A stretch of 64,000 nt of DNA, taken from the NCBI RefSeq assembly GCF_041433555.1, contig NZ_JAPWBR010000001.1, forward strand, positions 62,001-126,000, written 5' to 3'. The position numbers and the translations under genes are program-made. The notes under the pieces are model-generated. The model was not told the origin of the DNA. It was given only the letters and a program-made list of their open reading frames with translations, and ran no database searches. This DNA comes from Granulicatella sp041433555 (GTDB lineage: Bacteria; Bacillota; Bacilli; Lactobacillales; Aerococcaceae). Shown piece by piece: positions 1 through 9,098 of this stretch; position 1 is the stretch's first letter; each line of letters opens with the position of its first letter.

Positions 1-446
1 CGGCCACCTTTGTTAAAGCCTTCCACTTCTAATGAAGTAATTTTCGCTAATTCTTCAGCCGTTAATTTTTTCGCTTCTTTTAACCCGCTAACTTTCACTT
101 TTGTTTCTTTTGGAAGGTTAAAGTATTTTTCAGCATCTTTATCTGAAGAGAATGTGAAAGTAATTTCGTCGTTATTTGACAAGCCCTCTGTTTTACTTGG
201 AGTTGCTTTCACTTTTGTTGCAGCATTACGAACTTCTGCTTCTGTTTTCGCATCTGCTTTAGGGTTTGCTACTAAGAATTCTTTTACTAATTCTTGAGTG
301 TCTACTTGATATACAAGTTCCCCTTTTGTATCTAACCCAGAAAAAGTTGTTTTGATAGATTCACCAGCGTCTACTTTTTTTACGCCACAAGCAGCAAGTA
401 CTACAGTTGCTACTAAACAGAATAATGTTAACAGTCCTTTTTTCAT
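1..446 (-). CDS. Putative lipoprotein, 3' end cut off by window edge
   Basis: Reading from the ATG at 444-446, 148 residues are visible before the window edge. The N-terminus is a lipoprotein signal peptide: MKKG, a hydrophobic run, then the lipobox VLAAC, so the mature protein should be lipid-anchored on the outer membrane face. The rest is lysine- and threonine-rich, without transmembrane segments or a motif I recognise. A good GGAGGG ribosome binding site lies just upstream. It is divergent from the glycerophosphodiesterase gene. The family is not recognised and the C-terminus is missing, so no function is assigned. Confidence 0.8.
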   Translation of the reverse strand, partial: MKKGLLTLFCLVATVVLAACGVKKVDAGESIKTTFSGLDTKGELVYQVDTQELVKEFLVANPKADAKTEAEVRNAATKVKATPSKTEGLSNNDEITFTFSSDKDAEKYFNLPKETKVKVSGLKEAKKLTAEELAKITSLEVEGFNKGG

Positions 447-490
447 GATTCCCTCCTGAAAAGCTTTTCTATTATTTGATTACTTTCACC

Positions 491-519
491 ATTATAAGTT
501 CTATTACAGTATTTTTCAA
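491..519 (-). promoter_or_regulatory. Promoter of the leftmost lipoprotein gene
   Basis: On the minus strand a TTGAAA -35 (514-519) and TATAAT -10 (491-496) are separated by 17 bases, 45-75 bases upstream of the lipoprotein start. A perfect 8-bp hairpin (ACAGTATT/AATACTGT, 507-526) overlaps the -35 region. Confidence 0.6.
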
Positions 520-599
520 TACTGTTTTGGAGTAACTTGCTCTTCTTTTTCGTTCGTGCTAAGGTAAATCTAACGAACTTTTTACACATCGGAGGCTTT

Positions 600-2384
600 A
601 TGAATCAAAAAATCCCCGTATGGAAAACCATCCGCTTTACATTAGGCAATTTAACGCAAAACAGCTGGATGTATTTACGCAATTCCATTTTCTTACAATT
701 TTTTATATCCGTGTTTGGATTCGGCTTTTTAACGCTTATTTTTCGAGGAATGCTCTTTATTACTGGACAATCCAATTTGAACTTCGCCAATTTCAAGACA
801 GTCCTGCTGAGTCCGGGATCCATCCCGCTCCTGATTCTCTATTTATTGGCGTTCGCGTTTCTTATCTTCATGGAGTTCTCAATTCTCATCTTCATGATTT
901 ACGGAACGATTCGCGGCATTCATTTTTCATGGCGCAGTAGCATTCAAAATGCGTTCTCAGAACTGAAGCAGCTGCTAAATGGCCACTTCATTACGTTCTG
1001 GCTGTACTTTTTAACGCTCTTGCCCATCGTCAATATCGGTGAGCTGACGTTTATTTCGAAAAAGATTTCCATTCCGGAATTTATCACGGGTGAAATCACT
1101 AAGACGAGTGCCGGTACTCTCTTCTACTTAGGACTGGTCGTTGTGCTACTCTACTTTCACGCACGAAGCTCGCTTGCGATTCCGCTTCAGATTCTTACCG
1201 ACCAGCCATTTACCACAAATATCATCACGAGCTGGAAGCTGACGAAGAAAAACGTTTGGCGCCTGCTCCTTATTTCGGCAGTCGTCGAAGGGGTGCTAGC
1301 CATTCTTGTTATTTTCATCTCGATTGGTAGCGTCGCCCTCGTTGAATTTCTAGACCCGAACGGCTCAAATACGCTTCTGTTAAGTAGTGTCCTCGCCATC
1401 GCAAAACTGCTTCAAGGATTCATCATCCTCTATACGAAGATTGCTACTTTTATTGTGATGACAAAAATCATCCACGAGCATAAATTGGCGTCGCTTGAAG
1501 TGTATCATCACCACGAGGAAATTAAGCATAAACGTAAAATCGTAACAGCCTTTGCTCTTCTCTTCGTAACAGGAAGCGGGGTTCTCACAACGCTCACCAC
1601 TTACAGAACGGAATCGGCAAACGACCCTATCATCATCGGTCACCGTGGCTATGTTGAGGAAGCCGTTGAGAATTCGATTGAAGGCATCAAGGCGGCTAAA
1701 GAAGCTGGCGCCAATATGGTGGAGATGGATATTCTTCTGACAAAAGACAATCAATTCGTCGTCATGCACGACTACAACTTGAAGCGATTAGCAGGCCTGG
1801 ATAAGCGCGTGCAAGACATGACCCTAGACGAAGTTCGTGGACTTCCAATCGAACAAGACGACTTCAAGAGCCATATTCCTACCTTTGAGGAGTTTTTCAC
1901 AGCGGCCAAAGAAATCGGCATGCCACTTGTCATCGAGCTTAAGCCACATGGCGGCGAACCTGCAAACTACGTGGATCTTTTCATCGCAAAATACAAAGAG
2001 CTCGCCATCGATAATTCAAACAAAGTCATGTCCCTTGATTTGAAAGCCATGGAAGAACTCGAGGCAAAAGCCCCGGAAATCACGACTGGGTTTGTGATTC
2101 CAATCCAATTTGGCGGATTCGGAGACGCGAAGGTAGATTTCTATGTGGTAGAAGATTTTTCTTACCAAGAACTGGCTGTTATTCATGCGCAGGAGACAGG
2201 ACATGAGGTGTTTGTCTGGACCATTAATACGGATGAGGCCCTCCAGAAATACGTAGACAGCCCGGTAAACGGAATCATCACAGACCAAGTCGCGCTCGCC
2301 AAAGCCATTCAGGAGGAGCACAAAACCAACAACAGTTTAATGGACCGCTTCTTACGTACGTTGAATGTGAGTATCGCTAAATAA
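600..2384 (+). CDS. Membrane-domain glycerophosphodiester phosphodiesterase
   Basis: The protein has 594 residues. The N-terminal half (about 20-310) is strongly hydrophobic with several membrane segments, as in the GPDPase_memb domain. The C-terminal half, from about residue 340, is a GDPD catalytic domain with the signatures GHRGY, VEMD and VMHD, expected to bind divalent metal and hydrolyse glycerophosphodiesters to glycerol 3-phosphate and an alcohol. Such fusions act at the membrane on deacylated phospholipids or possibly teichoic acid glycerophosphate. An in-frame ATG at 537 lacks a ribosome binding site; the ATG at 600 has GGAGG at 591-595 and is preferred. A structured repeat begins four bases after the stop. 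Confidence 0.9.
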   Translation: MNQKIPVWKTIRFTLGNLTQNSWMYLRNSIFLQFFISVFGFGFLTLIFRGMLFITGQSNLNFANFKTVLLSPGSIPLLILYLLAFAFLIFMEFSILIFMIYGTIRGIHFSWRSSIQNAFSELKQLLNGHFITFWLYFLTLLPIVNIGELTFISKKISIPEFITGEITKTSAGTLFYLGLVVVLLYFHARSSLAIPLQILTDQPFTTNIITSWKLTKKNVWRLLLISAVVEGVLAILVIFISIGSVALVEFLDPNGSNTLLLSSVLAIAKLLQGFIILYTKIATFIVMTKIIHEHKLASLEVYHHHEEIKHKRKIVTAFALLFVTGSGVLTTLTTYRTESANDPIIIGHRGYVEEAVENSIEGIKAAKEAGANMVEMDILLTKDNQFVVMHDYNLKRLAGLDKRVQDMTLDEVRGLPIEQDDFKSHIPTFEEFFTAAKEIGMPLVIELKPHGGEPANYVDLFIAKYKELAIDNSNKVMSLDLKAMEELEAKAPEITTGFVIPIQFGGFGDAKVDFYVVEDFSYQELAVIHAQETGHEVFVWTINTDEALQKYVDSPVNGIITDQVALAKAIQEEHKTNNSLMDRFLRTLNVSIAK

Positions 2385-2387
2385 ATC

Positions 2388-2576
2388 GGATAGCTCGTTG
2401 AGCTTTTCTCAGGTATCTTCATAGTAGCGGTAATGGGACACCGGCTCGAGCCGAAGTCTCTCACCTTTAAAGCCTCAAAGAGGGAGTAAGGAATCAATTC
2501 CTAACTCCCTCTTTTTCGCATTTAATGTTATTCCCCATTACTGCTACTATAGAACCTGAGAAGCTACGAGCTATCC
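2388..2576 (-). repeat. Structured intergenic repeat family A, copy 1
   Basis: The outer arms (2388 onward and up to 2576) pair over about 50 bases with a few mismatches. Two internal hairpins follow: AGAGGGAGT/ACTCCCTCT, and on the minus strand a GAGAC-UUCG-GCUC hairpin with its loop at 2452-2455. Read on the minus strand, the copy contains TTTGAGGCTT and CGCTACTATGAAGA, shared with the copies at 8909, 39551 and 2847. It lies between the convergent gdpD-like gene and serS. The family was not recognised as a named element. Confidence 0.75.
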
Positions 2577-2846
2577 TCTACGCTACTTCTCCACATTCCC
2601 CACTAAGAGGAGCTTTCGTGTTTTTATTAGAGCACATTCAGACTGCGTAGAACCTGTGTATTAAACAATGTTGAGACTCCCAAAATGGATTGGTGAGCGC
2701 GGTCTGTGTGAAGCGTATTTCTGGAGGGCGGGGAAAGGGAAAGGAGGCAGAGAGTGCTTGGCACTTTCTTCTCCGTCCTAGCCTTTCCCAGCAGACAAAC
2801 TTTGAAGTGCTTGTTCAACATGAGGTATTTATAAAAAAGGATTTTT
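2577..2846. other. Structured purine-rich spacer, possible ncRNA
   Basis: No credible gene lies here; the minus-strand frame crossing it reads through repeat sequence. ATGTTGA (2668-2674) pairs with TCAACAT (2815-2821), and inside that GGGAAAGG pairs with CCTTTCCC around a smaller GAGAGTGC/GCACTTTC hairpin. The stretch resembles a long folded RNA of about 150 bases, but no clear promoter was found on either strand. It does not match my memory of tmRNA, RNase P or SRP RNA. Confidence 0.3.
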
Positions 2847-3098
2847 TCCAATAAAAAGATGAAGGCTCTTCGAATTAAATAAGCGGAGGACTTCCCAGAC
2901 TCTATAGTAAAAGCTATAAGGATTTGCAGCCGAAATGAATTAGAGGGGCACTGCGGTTTATCCGCAATGCCCCTCTTTGAAGTTCGGCAGGAGTTGAGAC
3001 TTCGGCTCAACCCGGTGCCCTTATAGCCTTTACTATGAAGATGTCTAGGGAAGTCCGAAGCTTATGACTGCACCACCCTATTTCATCTTTTTATTGGA
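2847..3098 (+). repeat. Structured intergenic repeat family A, copy 2
   Basis: This is the longest copy. The 17-base outer arm 2847-2863 is the exact complement of 3082-3098. Further inward, CTATAGTA and GCTATAAGG pair with CCTTATAGC and TACTATGAAG. The internal hairpins are AGAGGGGCA/TGCCCCTCT and GTTGAGAC-UUCG-GCTCAAC (loop 3001-3004). It ends 12 bases from the serS stop and may also serve as a terminator. Confidence 0.75.
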
Positions 3099-3110
3099 AC
3101 AAAGTTCCTA

Positions 3111-4388
3111 CTATCCGATTTTTGTAACGCCGCCCATGTATGGTACAAGTACTTCAGGGATTGTCACGCTACCGTCTTCGTTTTGATAGTTCTCTAGAAT
3201 AGCTGCCACAGTACGTCCTACTGCCAACCCTGAACCATTCAATGTGTGCACCAATTCAATCTTGCCGCTGTCTTCACGACGGAAACGAATTTTCGCACGA
3301 CGCGCTTGGAAGTCCACGCAGTTTGAGCAAGAACTGATTTCGCGGTAAGTATCTTGCGCTGGAATCCACACTTCAACGTCATAAGTCTTAGAAGCTGAGA
3401 ATCCCATATCGCCAGTACATAACACGATTGTACGGAATGGTAAGCCTAATCCGCGTAGGACATCTTCTGCGTTGTCTGTCATTTTTTCTAATTCATCGAA
3501 TGAATCTTCTGGTTTTGCGAATTTCACCATCTCTACTTTGTTAAATTGGTGAAGACGGATTAATCCACGAGTGTCGCGGCCCGCACTACCAGCTTCAGAA
3601 CGGAATGATGGGCTAAGAGCTGTGAAGTAGATTGGTAGCTGCGCTTCGTCTAAGATTTCGTTTGCGTAATAGTTTGTAAGTGGCACTTCCGCTGTTGGGA
3701 TTAATGTTAAATTGCGTTCGTCTGTTAATTGGAACACATCTTCTTTGAATTTAGGGAATTGACCAGTACCGTACATTGATTGTTCGTTTACCATGTATGG
3801 CGTGATCATTTCAGTGTAGCCATGTTTTTCAACGTGTAAATCAAGCATGTAGTTGTAGATTGCACGTTCTAGGCGGGCACCTAAGCCTTTGTAGTATACA
3901 AAGCGGCTTCCTGATACTTTAGCTCCGCGTTCGAAGTCTAAGATGCCCAATGCTTCAGCGATTTCCCAGTGAGGTTTTGGTTCAAAATCGAATACGCGAG
4001 GAGTTCCTTCACGGCGAATTTCTACGTTTTCTGTTTCATCTGCCCCAACTGGAACGCCTTCTGCAGCTGTGTTTGGTAAGCGAGATGCGATATAGTCTAC
4101 TTTTTCTTCCACTTCTGCTAAATGAGCGTCTGTTGCTTTGATGTCTTCGCCGACTTGTTTCATTTCAGCGATTTTCTCTGTTGCGTCTTCCTTGTTACGT
4201 TTTAGAAGAGAAATTTCCTCTGTCACCGTATTACGGTATTGTTTTAATTGTTCTGTTTTTGTGATTAAAGCGCGACGTTCTTCATCTAAGTCACGTAACT
4301 CTTCTACTGTTGCGCGGTCAACTCCACGGTTTCCTAGCGCTGTAGCCACTTCTTCAAAATTTTCACGAATGCGTTTGATATCTAACAT
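3111..4388 (-). CDS. serS: Seryl-tRNA synthetase
   Basis: This 425-residue class II aminoacyl-tRNA synthetase charges tRNA-Ser using ATP. An N-terminal coiled-coil arm (MLDIKRIRENFEEV..., about 1-100) is followed by the catalytic core with FRSEAGSAGRDTRGLIRLHQF (motif 2) and NGSGLAVGRTVAAILENYQN (motif 3). The start at 4386-4388 follows GGAGGGGAAACG; an upstream in-frame ATG lies inside the T-box leader and is rejected. The length is normal for the family. It is monocistronic and controlled by the serine T-box upstream. Confidence 0.97.
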   Translation of the reverse strand: MLDIKRIRENFEEVATALGNRGVDRATVEELRDLDEERRALITKTEQLKQYRNTVTEEISLLKRNKEDATEKIAEMKQVGEDIKATDAHLAEVEEKVDYIASRLPNTAAEGVPVGADETENVEIRREGTPRVFDFEPKPHWEIAEALGILDFERGAKVSGSRFVYYKGLGARLERAIYNYMLDLHVEKHGYTEMITPYMVNEQSMYGTGQFPKFKEDVFQLTDERNLTLIPTAEVPLTNYYANEILDEAQLPIYFTALSPSFRSEAGSAGRDTRGLIRLHQFNKVEMVKFAKPEDSFDELEKMTDNAEDVLRGLGLPFRTIVLCTGDMGFSASKTYDVEVWIPAQDTYREISSCSNCVDFQARRAKIRFRREDSGKIELVHTLNGSGLAVGRTVAAILENYQNEDGSVTIPEVLVPYMGGVTKIG

Positions 4389-4417
4389 CGTTTCCCCTCC
4401 ATTTTCTGTTTTCTGTA

Positions 4418-4660
4418 TAAAAAAATACTCCGTCCCAGACAATTGTCTAAGGGACGAAGTAGAGTAATTTTCTTCGCGGTACCACCCGGTTTCAATGTTT
4501 CCATTGCGCTCATTTGTGGGATAACGGTTTTCTCCGGATAGCTTAATCAATGTTTTCGCTCTCGCACCGTATGTGGATTCGCTGGTCTCTCTTTACTAGT
4601 TTTCACCAACCACTAGCTCTCTACAAAAGGATCGCAGGTACTATTCATACTGTATCATTT
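4418..4660 (-). promoter_or_regulatory. Serine T-box leader
   Basis: The minus strand carries the T-box core GGGTGGTACCGCG (within 4474-4490). It precedes an ACTTCGTCCC/GGGACGGAGT terminator hairpin followed by a T-run at 4418-4425. Upstream, AGAGAGC, GGTTGGTGAAAAC and AGTAAAGAGAG match T-box Stem I elements, and a UCC triplet (4575-4577) in the expected specifier loop reads as serine. Uncharged tRNA-Ser should stabilise the antiterminator and switch serS on. Confidence 0.93.
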
Positions 4661-4667
4661 GTCTAAA

Positions 4668-4696
4668 ATTGTACACGTCTCTAGTGAAAAGTGCAA
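4668..4696 (-). promoter_or_regulatory. Promoter of the serS T-box transcript
   Basis: A TTGCAC -35 (4691-4696) and TACAAT -10 (4668-4673) are separated by exactly 17 bases, immediately upstream of T-box Stem I. Confidence 0.8.
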
Positions 4697-4714
4697 GCCT
4701 TTTAGCAAAAATTC

Positions 4715-6112
4715 CTACTCAGAAACTTCAGGTGAGAAGACACTTTGGATTTTGTTCCAAATACCACCAAAGAAGTCTTGAACTTTTTGAACCATTTGGC
4801 CGATAAACCCTTTCGCACCACGCATGCTTTCTGTCACGACGTTAGAATTTTCTACATCGAATGCGGCTAAGGCTTCCACCGTCCCGTGGTCTTTGCCATC
4901 GACATAGCCAAGGTTTTCACCTGGCATCTCAAAATTCAACGTCCCTACCGTTTGCCCTGCTGTCACAGGGGCTTTCACTTTGCCGTCTTCCGTCTTCACA
5001 TCGTCAGAAGGTGTAAATGAAATCTTGATTTGACTCAGCGCTGTTCCTTTTGGCACGGCCGCAATAAAGGTTTTTCCGTAATCCACACCAAGCGTTTCTT
5101 CCGTTCCACCTTCTAACTGGATAGGTGCCAAGTTTTGAACCGATTTTCCTGGCGCGCCGACAAGCAAGCCTTCATATTTTTTAAACACTTCATCTAATAG
5201 ATGTCTTGTTACTTTGAAACGATTAAGCGGTTCTTTAGACCCCATGGATACGACAATCACCGAGAAGCCGTTACGTGTGGCAGTCGTTGTAATCGACGCA
5301 CCGCTGGCATCACTCGTTCCTGTCTTCAACCCTGTTACCCCTTCGTATTCGAAGAGTAGCCCTGGAAGAAGGTAGTTAAAGTTATCCATCTTCGTTGTTC
5401 CTGAACTATTTGGTCGGAATGTTTGTGTTGGAATCGATGATACTTTTAAAATTTCAGGGAAATCATTCACCAAGTTCTTTGCGATAATTGCTACCGAACG
5501 GGCTGACATGCTATTTTCATCTTCATCACCGTAAGACGGATTCTTATCCGCTCCACCGTATTTATTCGGTAGACCTGTCACGTTGATGATGGTCGCATCT
5601 TTAATGCCCCACTCATCGAGTTTGGCTTTCATGCGTTCAATCCATTTGGCTTCAGAACCACCGATATACTCAGCGACCGCTAATGTCGCGGCATTCGCTG
5701 AATAGATAGAAATTGCGTCAAATAATTCTTTAATCGTATATTTCTCACTCGGTAGGAGTGGCACGTTGGATAAGCTATAGTTCGCACTCAATTGATGAAC
5801 GCGGTCACTCACTGGGATTTCTGTTTCCCACGTTACCTCTCCATTTTTTATCGCTTCTAAAATTAAATATTGTGTAATCATTTTACTCATGGAAGCAATC
5901 CCGCGAACTTCATCTTGATTGTTTTGCATCAAAATTTTTCCGCTCGTTTGCTCGATTGCGATGTAGCTTTGTACATCTTGAATCGCAGTTGCTTCCTCTT
6001 TTGCTTTTGCGTCATCTTGCGCATAAATTGCTGGTGTCACCGTCGTTGCTCCTACAGCGAAAATGCTGAGTGCACAGACGATTTTCTTCACCCATGTACG
6101 AGGACTTTTCAT
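4715..6112 (-). CDS. dacA: D-alanyl-D-alanine carboxypeptidase (PBP5 family)
   Basis: This 465-residue secreted penicillin-binding protein trims the terminal D-alanine of peptidoglycan pentapeptides. A signal peptide (about 1-31) precedes an S11 peptidase domain with the catalytic triad motifs SMSK (74-77), SAN (138-140) and KTG (263-265). A beta-rich PBP5_C domain follows, then a C-terminal amphipathic helix (GFIGQMVQKVQDFFGGIW) that should hold it on the membrane. AGGAGA precedes the start. The name dacA here is the carboxypeptidase, not the diadenylate cyclase sometimes called DacA. Confidence 0.93.
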   Translation of the reverse strand: MKSPRTWVKKIVCALSIFAVGATTVTPAIYAQDDAKAKEEATAIQDVQSYIAIEQTSGKILMQNNQDEVRGIASMSKMITQYLILEAIKNGEVTWETEIPVSDRVHQLSANYSLSNVPLLPSEKYTIKELFDAISIYSANAATLAVAEYIGGSEAKWIERMKAKLDEWGIKDATIINVTGLPNKYGGADKNPSYGDEDENSMSARSVAIIAKNLVNDFPEILKVSSIPTQTFRPNSSGTTKMDNFNYLLPGLLFEYEGVTGLKTGTSDASGASITTTATRNGFSVIVVSMGSKEPLNRFKVTRHLLDEVFKKYEGLLVGAPGKSVQNLAPIQLEGGTEETLGVDYGKTFIAAVPKGTALSQIKISFTPSDDVKTEDGKVKAPVTAGQTVGTLNFEMPGENLGYVDGKDHGTVEALAAFDVENSNVVTESMRGAKGFIGQMVQKVQDFFGGIWNKIQSVFSPEVSE

Positions 6113-6456
6113 TATGTATATCTCCTAATTTCTCTCAAATCTGCTTATTAATGTTACCGAAAATCGAAGGGAAAAACAATGGTAAACTGATTAATCTTTT
6201 ATTACAAAATAGGAAGTATTTTTTAATCTCATATTCGGTTTTTGTTCGAGTAAATTTCCATATTCCCACCCCTATGCGATTCGTCCTTTTTTGATGTATT
6301 ACAGCGTTGTAATATTCGAAAAAATTACCCTGACAGAATGAAACCAGCACCCTTCGTTTTTTATTTTTTCAAATTCATAAAAATTCCCATATTTCGCAAT
6401 AATTTTAATTGTAAGCGCTTGATATAATGATTTTACAACAATAAGGAGGGATGAAA
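6113..6456. promoter_or_regulatory. Divergent spacer with glxK promoter and cre-like site
   Basis: This spacer separates the carboxypeptidase and glycerate kinase genes. A TATAAT -10 at 6423-6428 serves the plus-strand gene, with a weak -35. TGTAAGCGCTT (6410-6420) directly upstream of the -10 matches the core of a catabolite-responsive element, so CcpA could repress the operon by blocking polymerase. The rest is AT-rich without a gene or strong hairpin. Confidence 0.55.
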
Positions 6457-7608
6457 ATGAAAGTAGTCGTTGCGATCGATTCACTAAAAGGTAGCTTGTC
6501 TTCACTAGAAGCGGGTCAGGCCATCAAAGAAGGAGTTCAGGTCGTATACCCTGAAGCCGATGTGGTGGTTCGCCCACTCGCAGATGGTGGTGAAGGAACG
6601 GTCGAAGCATTAGCCATCGGGATGGGAGGTGAACTTGTTCATGTGAACGTCACTGGGCCGCTTGGAGATGCGGTAACTGCCGAATACGGAATCTTAAAAG
6701 CGGACGAAACGCGTCCTAAAACAGCAATTATCGAAATGTCTGCCGCAGCAGGGATTACGCTGGTTCCCGATGAAAAGCGCAATCCAATGCACACGACAAC
6801 ATTCGGTGTCGGCGAACTAATTAAAGATGCCATCGATAATGGTTGTCGTCATTTTATCGTCGGTATCGGAGGTAGTGCCACAAACGACGGTGGTATCGGG
6901 ATGTTACAAGCGCTCGGATATGATTTCCTAGATAAAGACGGTGCTCCTGTTGGTTACGGAGGAGCGGGTCTTCAATCCATTGCTCGCATTAAGGCTGACA
7001 ATGTTCTAGCAGAGTTGAAAGATTGCACCTTCCGCGTGGCGTGTGACATAACGAATCCGCTTTGTGGTCCAATGGGTTCCAGTGCCATTTACGGTCCACA
7101 AAAAGGAGCGACACCAGAAATGGTGAAAGAACTCGACGAGGCTCTTCTCCACTATGCAGAACTATCGAAAGAAACCTTTGACCATGCCGACCGCCTCTAC
7201 CCAGGTACGGGTGCAGCCGGAGGAATGGGATTTGCGTTTCTCACTTATACAAATGCGGTCCTAGAGAGCGGCATTAAGATCGTCCTTGAAGAAACAGGGC
7301 TCGAAGACGAAATGAAGGATGCCGACTTTGTCATCACTGGCGAAGGTCGCTTAGATAGTCAAACTGCTCTTGGTAAAGCTCCAATCGGCGTGGCTCATCT
7401 TGCGAAAAAACACGACAAGAAAGTACTCGCCTTTGCAGGATGCCTCACACCAGACGCAGGGGTATGTAACGAGAACGGCATCGATGCCTTCTTCCCAATT
7501 CTACGAAGAGTCATTACCGTTCAAGAAGCGATGGAAACAGAAACTGCGCGCGAAAATATGATTCGTAGCGTGGAACAAGTATTTCGTTTAATTCAATCAA
7601 TTCAATAG
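6457..7608 (+). CDS. glxK: Glycerate kinase
   Basis: The protein has 383 residues and belongs to the GlxK/GarK glycerate kinase family, which phosphorylates D-glycerate with ATP to feed glycolysis. Visible family features are the N-terminus VVVAIDSLKGSLSS, LADGGEGTVEAL, GIGGSATNDGGIGMLQALG, GTGAAGGMGF and TGEGRLDSQTALGK. Two nearby ATGs exist. The one at 6451 touches the GGAGG site, so the one at 6457, seven bases away, is preferred. Twelve bases separate it from the permease gene, indicating an operon, probably under catabolite control. Confidence 0.92.
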   Translation: MKVVVAIDSLKGSLSSLEAGQAIKEGVQVVYPEADVVVRPLADGGEGTVEALAIGMGGELVHVNVTGPLGDAVTAEYGILKADETRPKTAIIEMSAAAGITLVPDEKRNPMHTTTFGVGELIKDAIDNGCRHFIVGIGGSATNDGGIGMLQALGYDFLDKDGAPVGYGGAGLQSIARIKADNVLAELKDCTFRVACDITNPLCGPMGSSAIYGPQKGATPEMVKELDEALLHYAELSKETFDHADRLYPGTGAAGGMGFAFLTYTNAVLESGIKIVLEETGLEDEMKDADFVITGEGRLDSQTALGKAPIGVAHLAKKHDKKVLAFAGCLTPDAGVCNENGIDAFFPILRRVITVQEAMETETARENMIRSVEQVFRLIQSIQ

Positions 7609-7620
7609 GAGGAAACCAAA

Positions 7621-8886
7621 ATGACAGCACCAACCTTTTCAACATTAGGAGCCTTAATCGGGCTCGTACTTGCCATTATTTTGATTGTTAAGAAAGTTCA
7701 TCCGGCCTACAGTTTAATCTTCGGCGCTCTCATCGGAGGATTAATTGGTGGTGGCGGACTTGCGGACACTGTAAAAGCCATGGTTACTGGCGCACAAAGC
7801 ATGATGTCTCCTGTCCTTCGTATCATGACGAGTGGGATTTTAGCCGGAGCATTAATTAAGACAGGCTCGGCTGAAACGATTGCCGATACGATTGTAAAGA
7901 AACTCGGCCAAAAACGTGCGATTGCCGCGATTGCGATTGCTACAATGATTATTTGTGCCGTTGGGGTCTTCATCGATATCGCCGTTATCACAGTAGCTCC
8001 AATTGCTATTGCCATTGCGAAAAAAGCAAATCTTTCTAAAGCAGGGATTTTATTAGCGATGATTGGTGGCGGTAAAGCGGGGAATATCATTTCACCAAAC
8101 CCTAATACGATTGCCGCATCCGAAGCGTTCGGAATCGACCTTACAGCGTTGATGGTGAAAAACTTAATTCCTGCCTTTGTCGCATTATTCGTAGCGATTA
8201 TCCTTTCTGGATTACTTGCTAAAAAAGGCGGCGCACATGAATTTGACGGTATTGACGAATCTGGAACAAGCGGCGTGTCACTATCCTTCTTCAAAGCCAT
8301 GCTTGGACCAATCGTTGTAATTGCCCTTCTTGCCCTTCGCTCAATCGCTGGAATCAGCGTGGACCCATTAATCGCACTCCCTCTTGGTGGTTTAGTGACG
8401 ATTGTTGTAACTGGTCATGCGAAAAGCACGGTCGAATTCACTGAATTCGGTCTTAGCAAAGTAATCGGTGTATCGATTCTATTAATCGGTACGGGTACTA
8501 TCGCTGGAATTATCAAAGCTTCTGCATTGCAAGTCGATATGATAGCTCTTCTTGAAGCGATGAACATGCCAGCCTTCGTCTTAGCTCCTCTTTCTGGTAT
8601 TTTAATGGGAGCTGCGACAGCTTCAACGACTGCCGGTTCAACCATTGCGTCTCAAACCTTCTCTGGTCCATTAACAGCAGCAGGTGTTCCAGCCGTTTCT
8701 GCAGCAGCGATGATTCACGCAGGGGCAACAGTGCTCGACTCACTTCCACACGGTTCATTCTTCCATGCGACAGGCGGTTCTGTCTTCATGGCGATTGAAG
8801 ATCGTATGAAATTAATCCCTTATGAAGCCATCGTTGGTTTATCAAGTACAATTGTCGCAACGATCCTTTACTTAATCGGCTTCTAA
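7621..8886 (+). CDS. GntP-family permease, probable glycerate transporter
   Basis: This is a 421-residue polytopic membrane protein of the GntP gluconate/organic acid:H+ symporter family, with about 12 hydrophobic segments and conserved stretches such as GGGKAGNIISPNPNTIA and LDSLPHGSFFHATGGSVF. GntP members carry gluconate, glycerate or related sugar acids. The immediately preceding glycerate kinase makes glycerate the likely substrate; that is inference from context. The start has GGAGG eight bases upstream. Confidence 0.87.
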   Translation: MTAPTFSTLGALIGLVLAIILIVKKVHPAYSLIFGALIGGLIGGGGLADTVKAMVTGAQSMMSPVLRIMTSGILAGALIKTGSAETIADTIVKKLGQKRAIAAIAIATMIICAVGVFIDIAVITVAPIAIAIAKKANLSKAGILLAMIGGGKAGNIISPNPNTIAASEAFGIDLTALMVKNLIPAFVALFVAIILSGLLAKKGGAHEFDGIDESGTSGVSLSFFKAMLGPIVVIALLALRSIAGISVDPLIALPLGGLVTIVVTGHAKSTVEFTEFGLSKVIGVSILLIGTGTIAGIIKASALQVDMIALLEAMNMPAFVLAPLSGILMGAATASTTAGSTIASQTFSGPLTAAGVPAVSAAAMIHAGATVLDSLPHGSFFHATGGSVFMAIEDRMKLIPYEAIVGLSSTIVATILYLIGF

Positions 8887-8908
8887 AAAAAGAGTAGACT
8901 CAGTTTAT

Positions 8909-9094
8909 ATGATTTCGTAGAATTCACGGATTCTATAGTAGCAGTAACGTGAATACGTATTAAAACGAATAAGAGGGCGTAGGATTTATAATCCGTACGC
9001 CCTCTTTGAGGCTTTAAAGGTGAGAGACTTCGGCTCGAACCGGTACAACGTTACAGCTACTATGAAGAAATCCGTGAGGGTTCGTAGAAATCAT
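8909..9094 (+). repeat. Structured intergenic repeat family A, copy 3
   Basis: The arms beginning ATGATTTCGTAGAATTC (8909) and ending GTTCGTAGAAATCAT (9094) pair over about 42 bases, including ATAGTAGCAGTAACGT with ACGTTACAGCTACTAT. Inside are the hairpins AGAGGGCGT/ACGCCCTCT and GAGAC-UUCG-GCTC (loop 9029-9032). It lies between the convergent GntP and DUF924 genes, with each stop within about 23 bases. Confidence 0.8.
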
Positions 9095-9098
9095 TTTG

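Noticed and set aside
2577..2846. tmRNA, RNase P or SRP RNA
   Set aside because: None of the diagnostic conserved sequences of those RNAs could be found.
2627..3010. 127-codon minus-strand frame in the repeat spacer
   Set aside because: It runs through a family A repeat arm and the structured spacer, with no ribosome binding site and no family resemblance.
7707..8300. Long minus-strand frame of 197 codons opposite the GntP permease
   Set aside because: It is the shadow of a hydrophobic repetitive gene, with no ribosome binding site and atypical composition.
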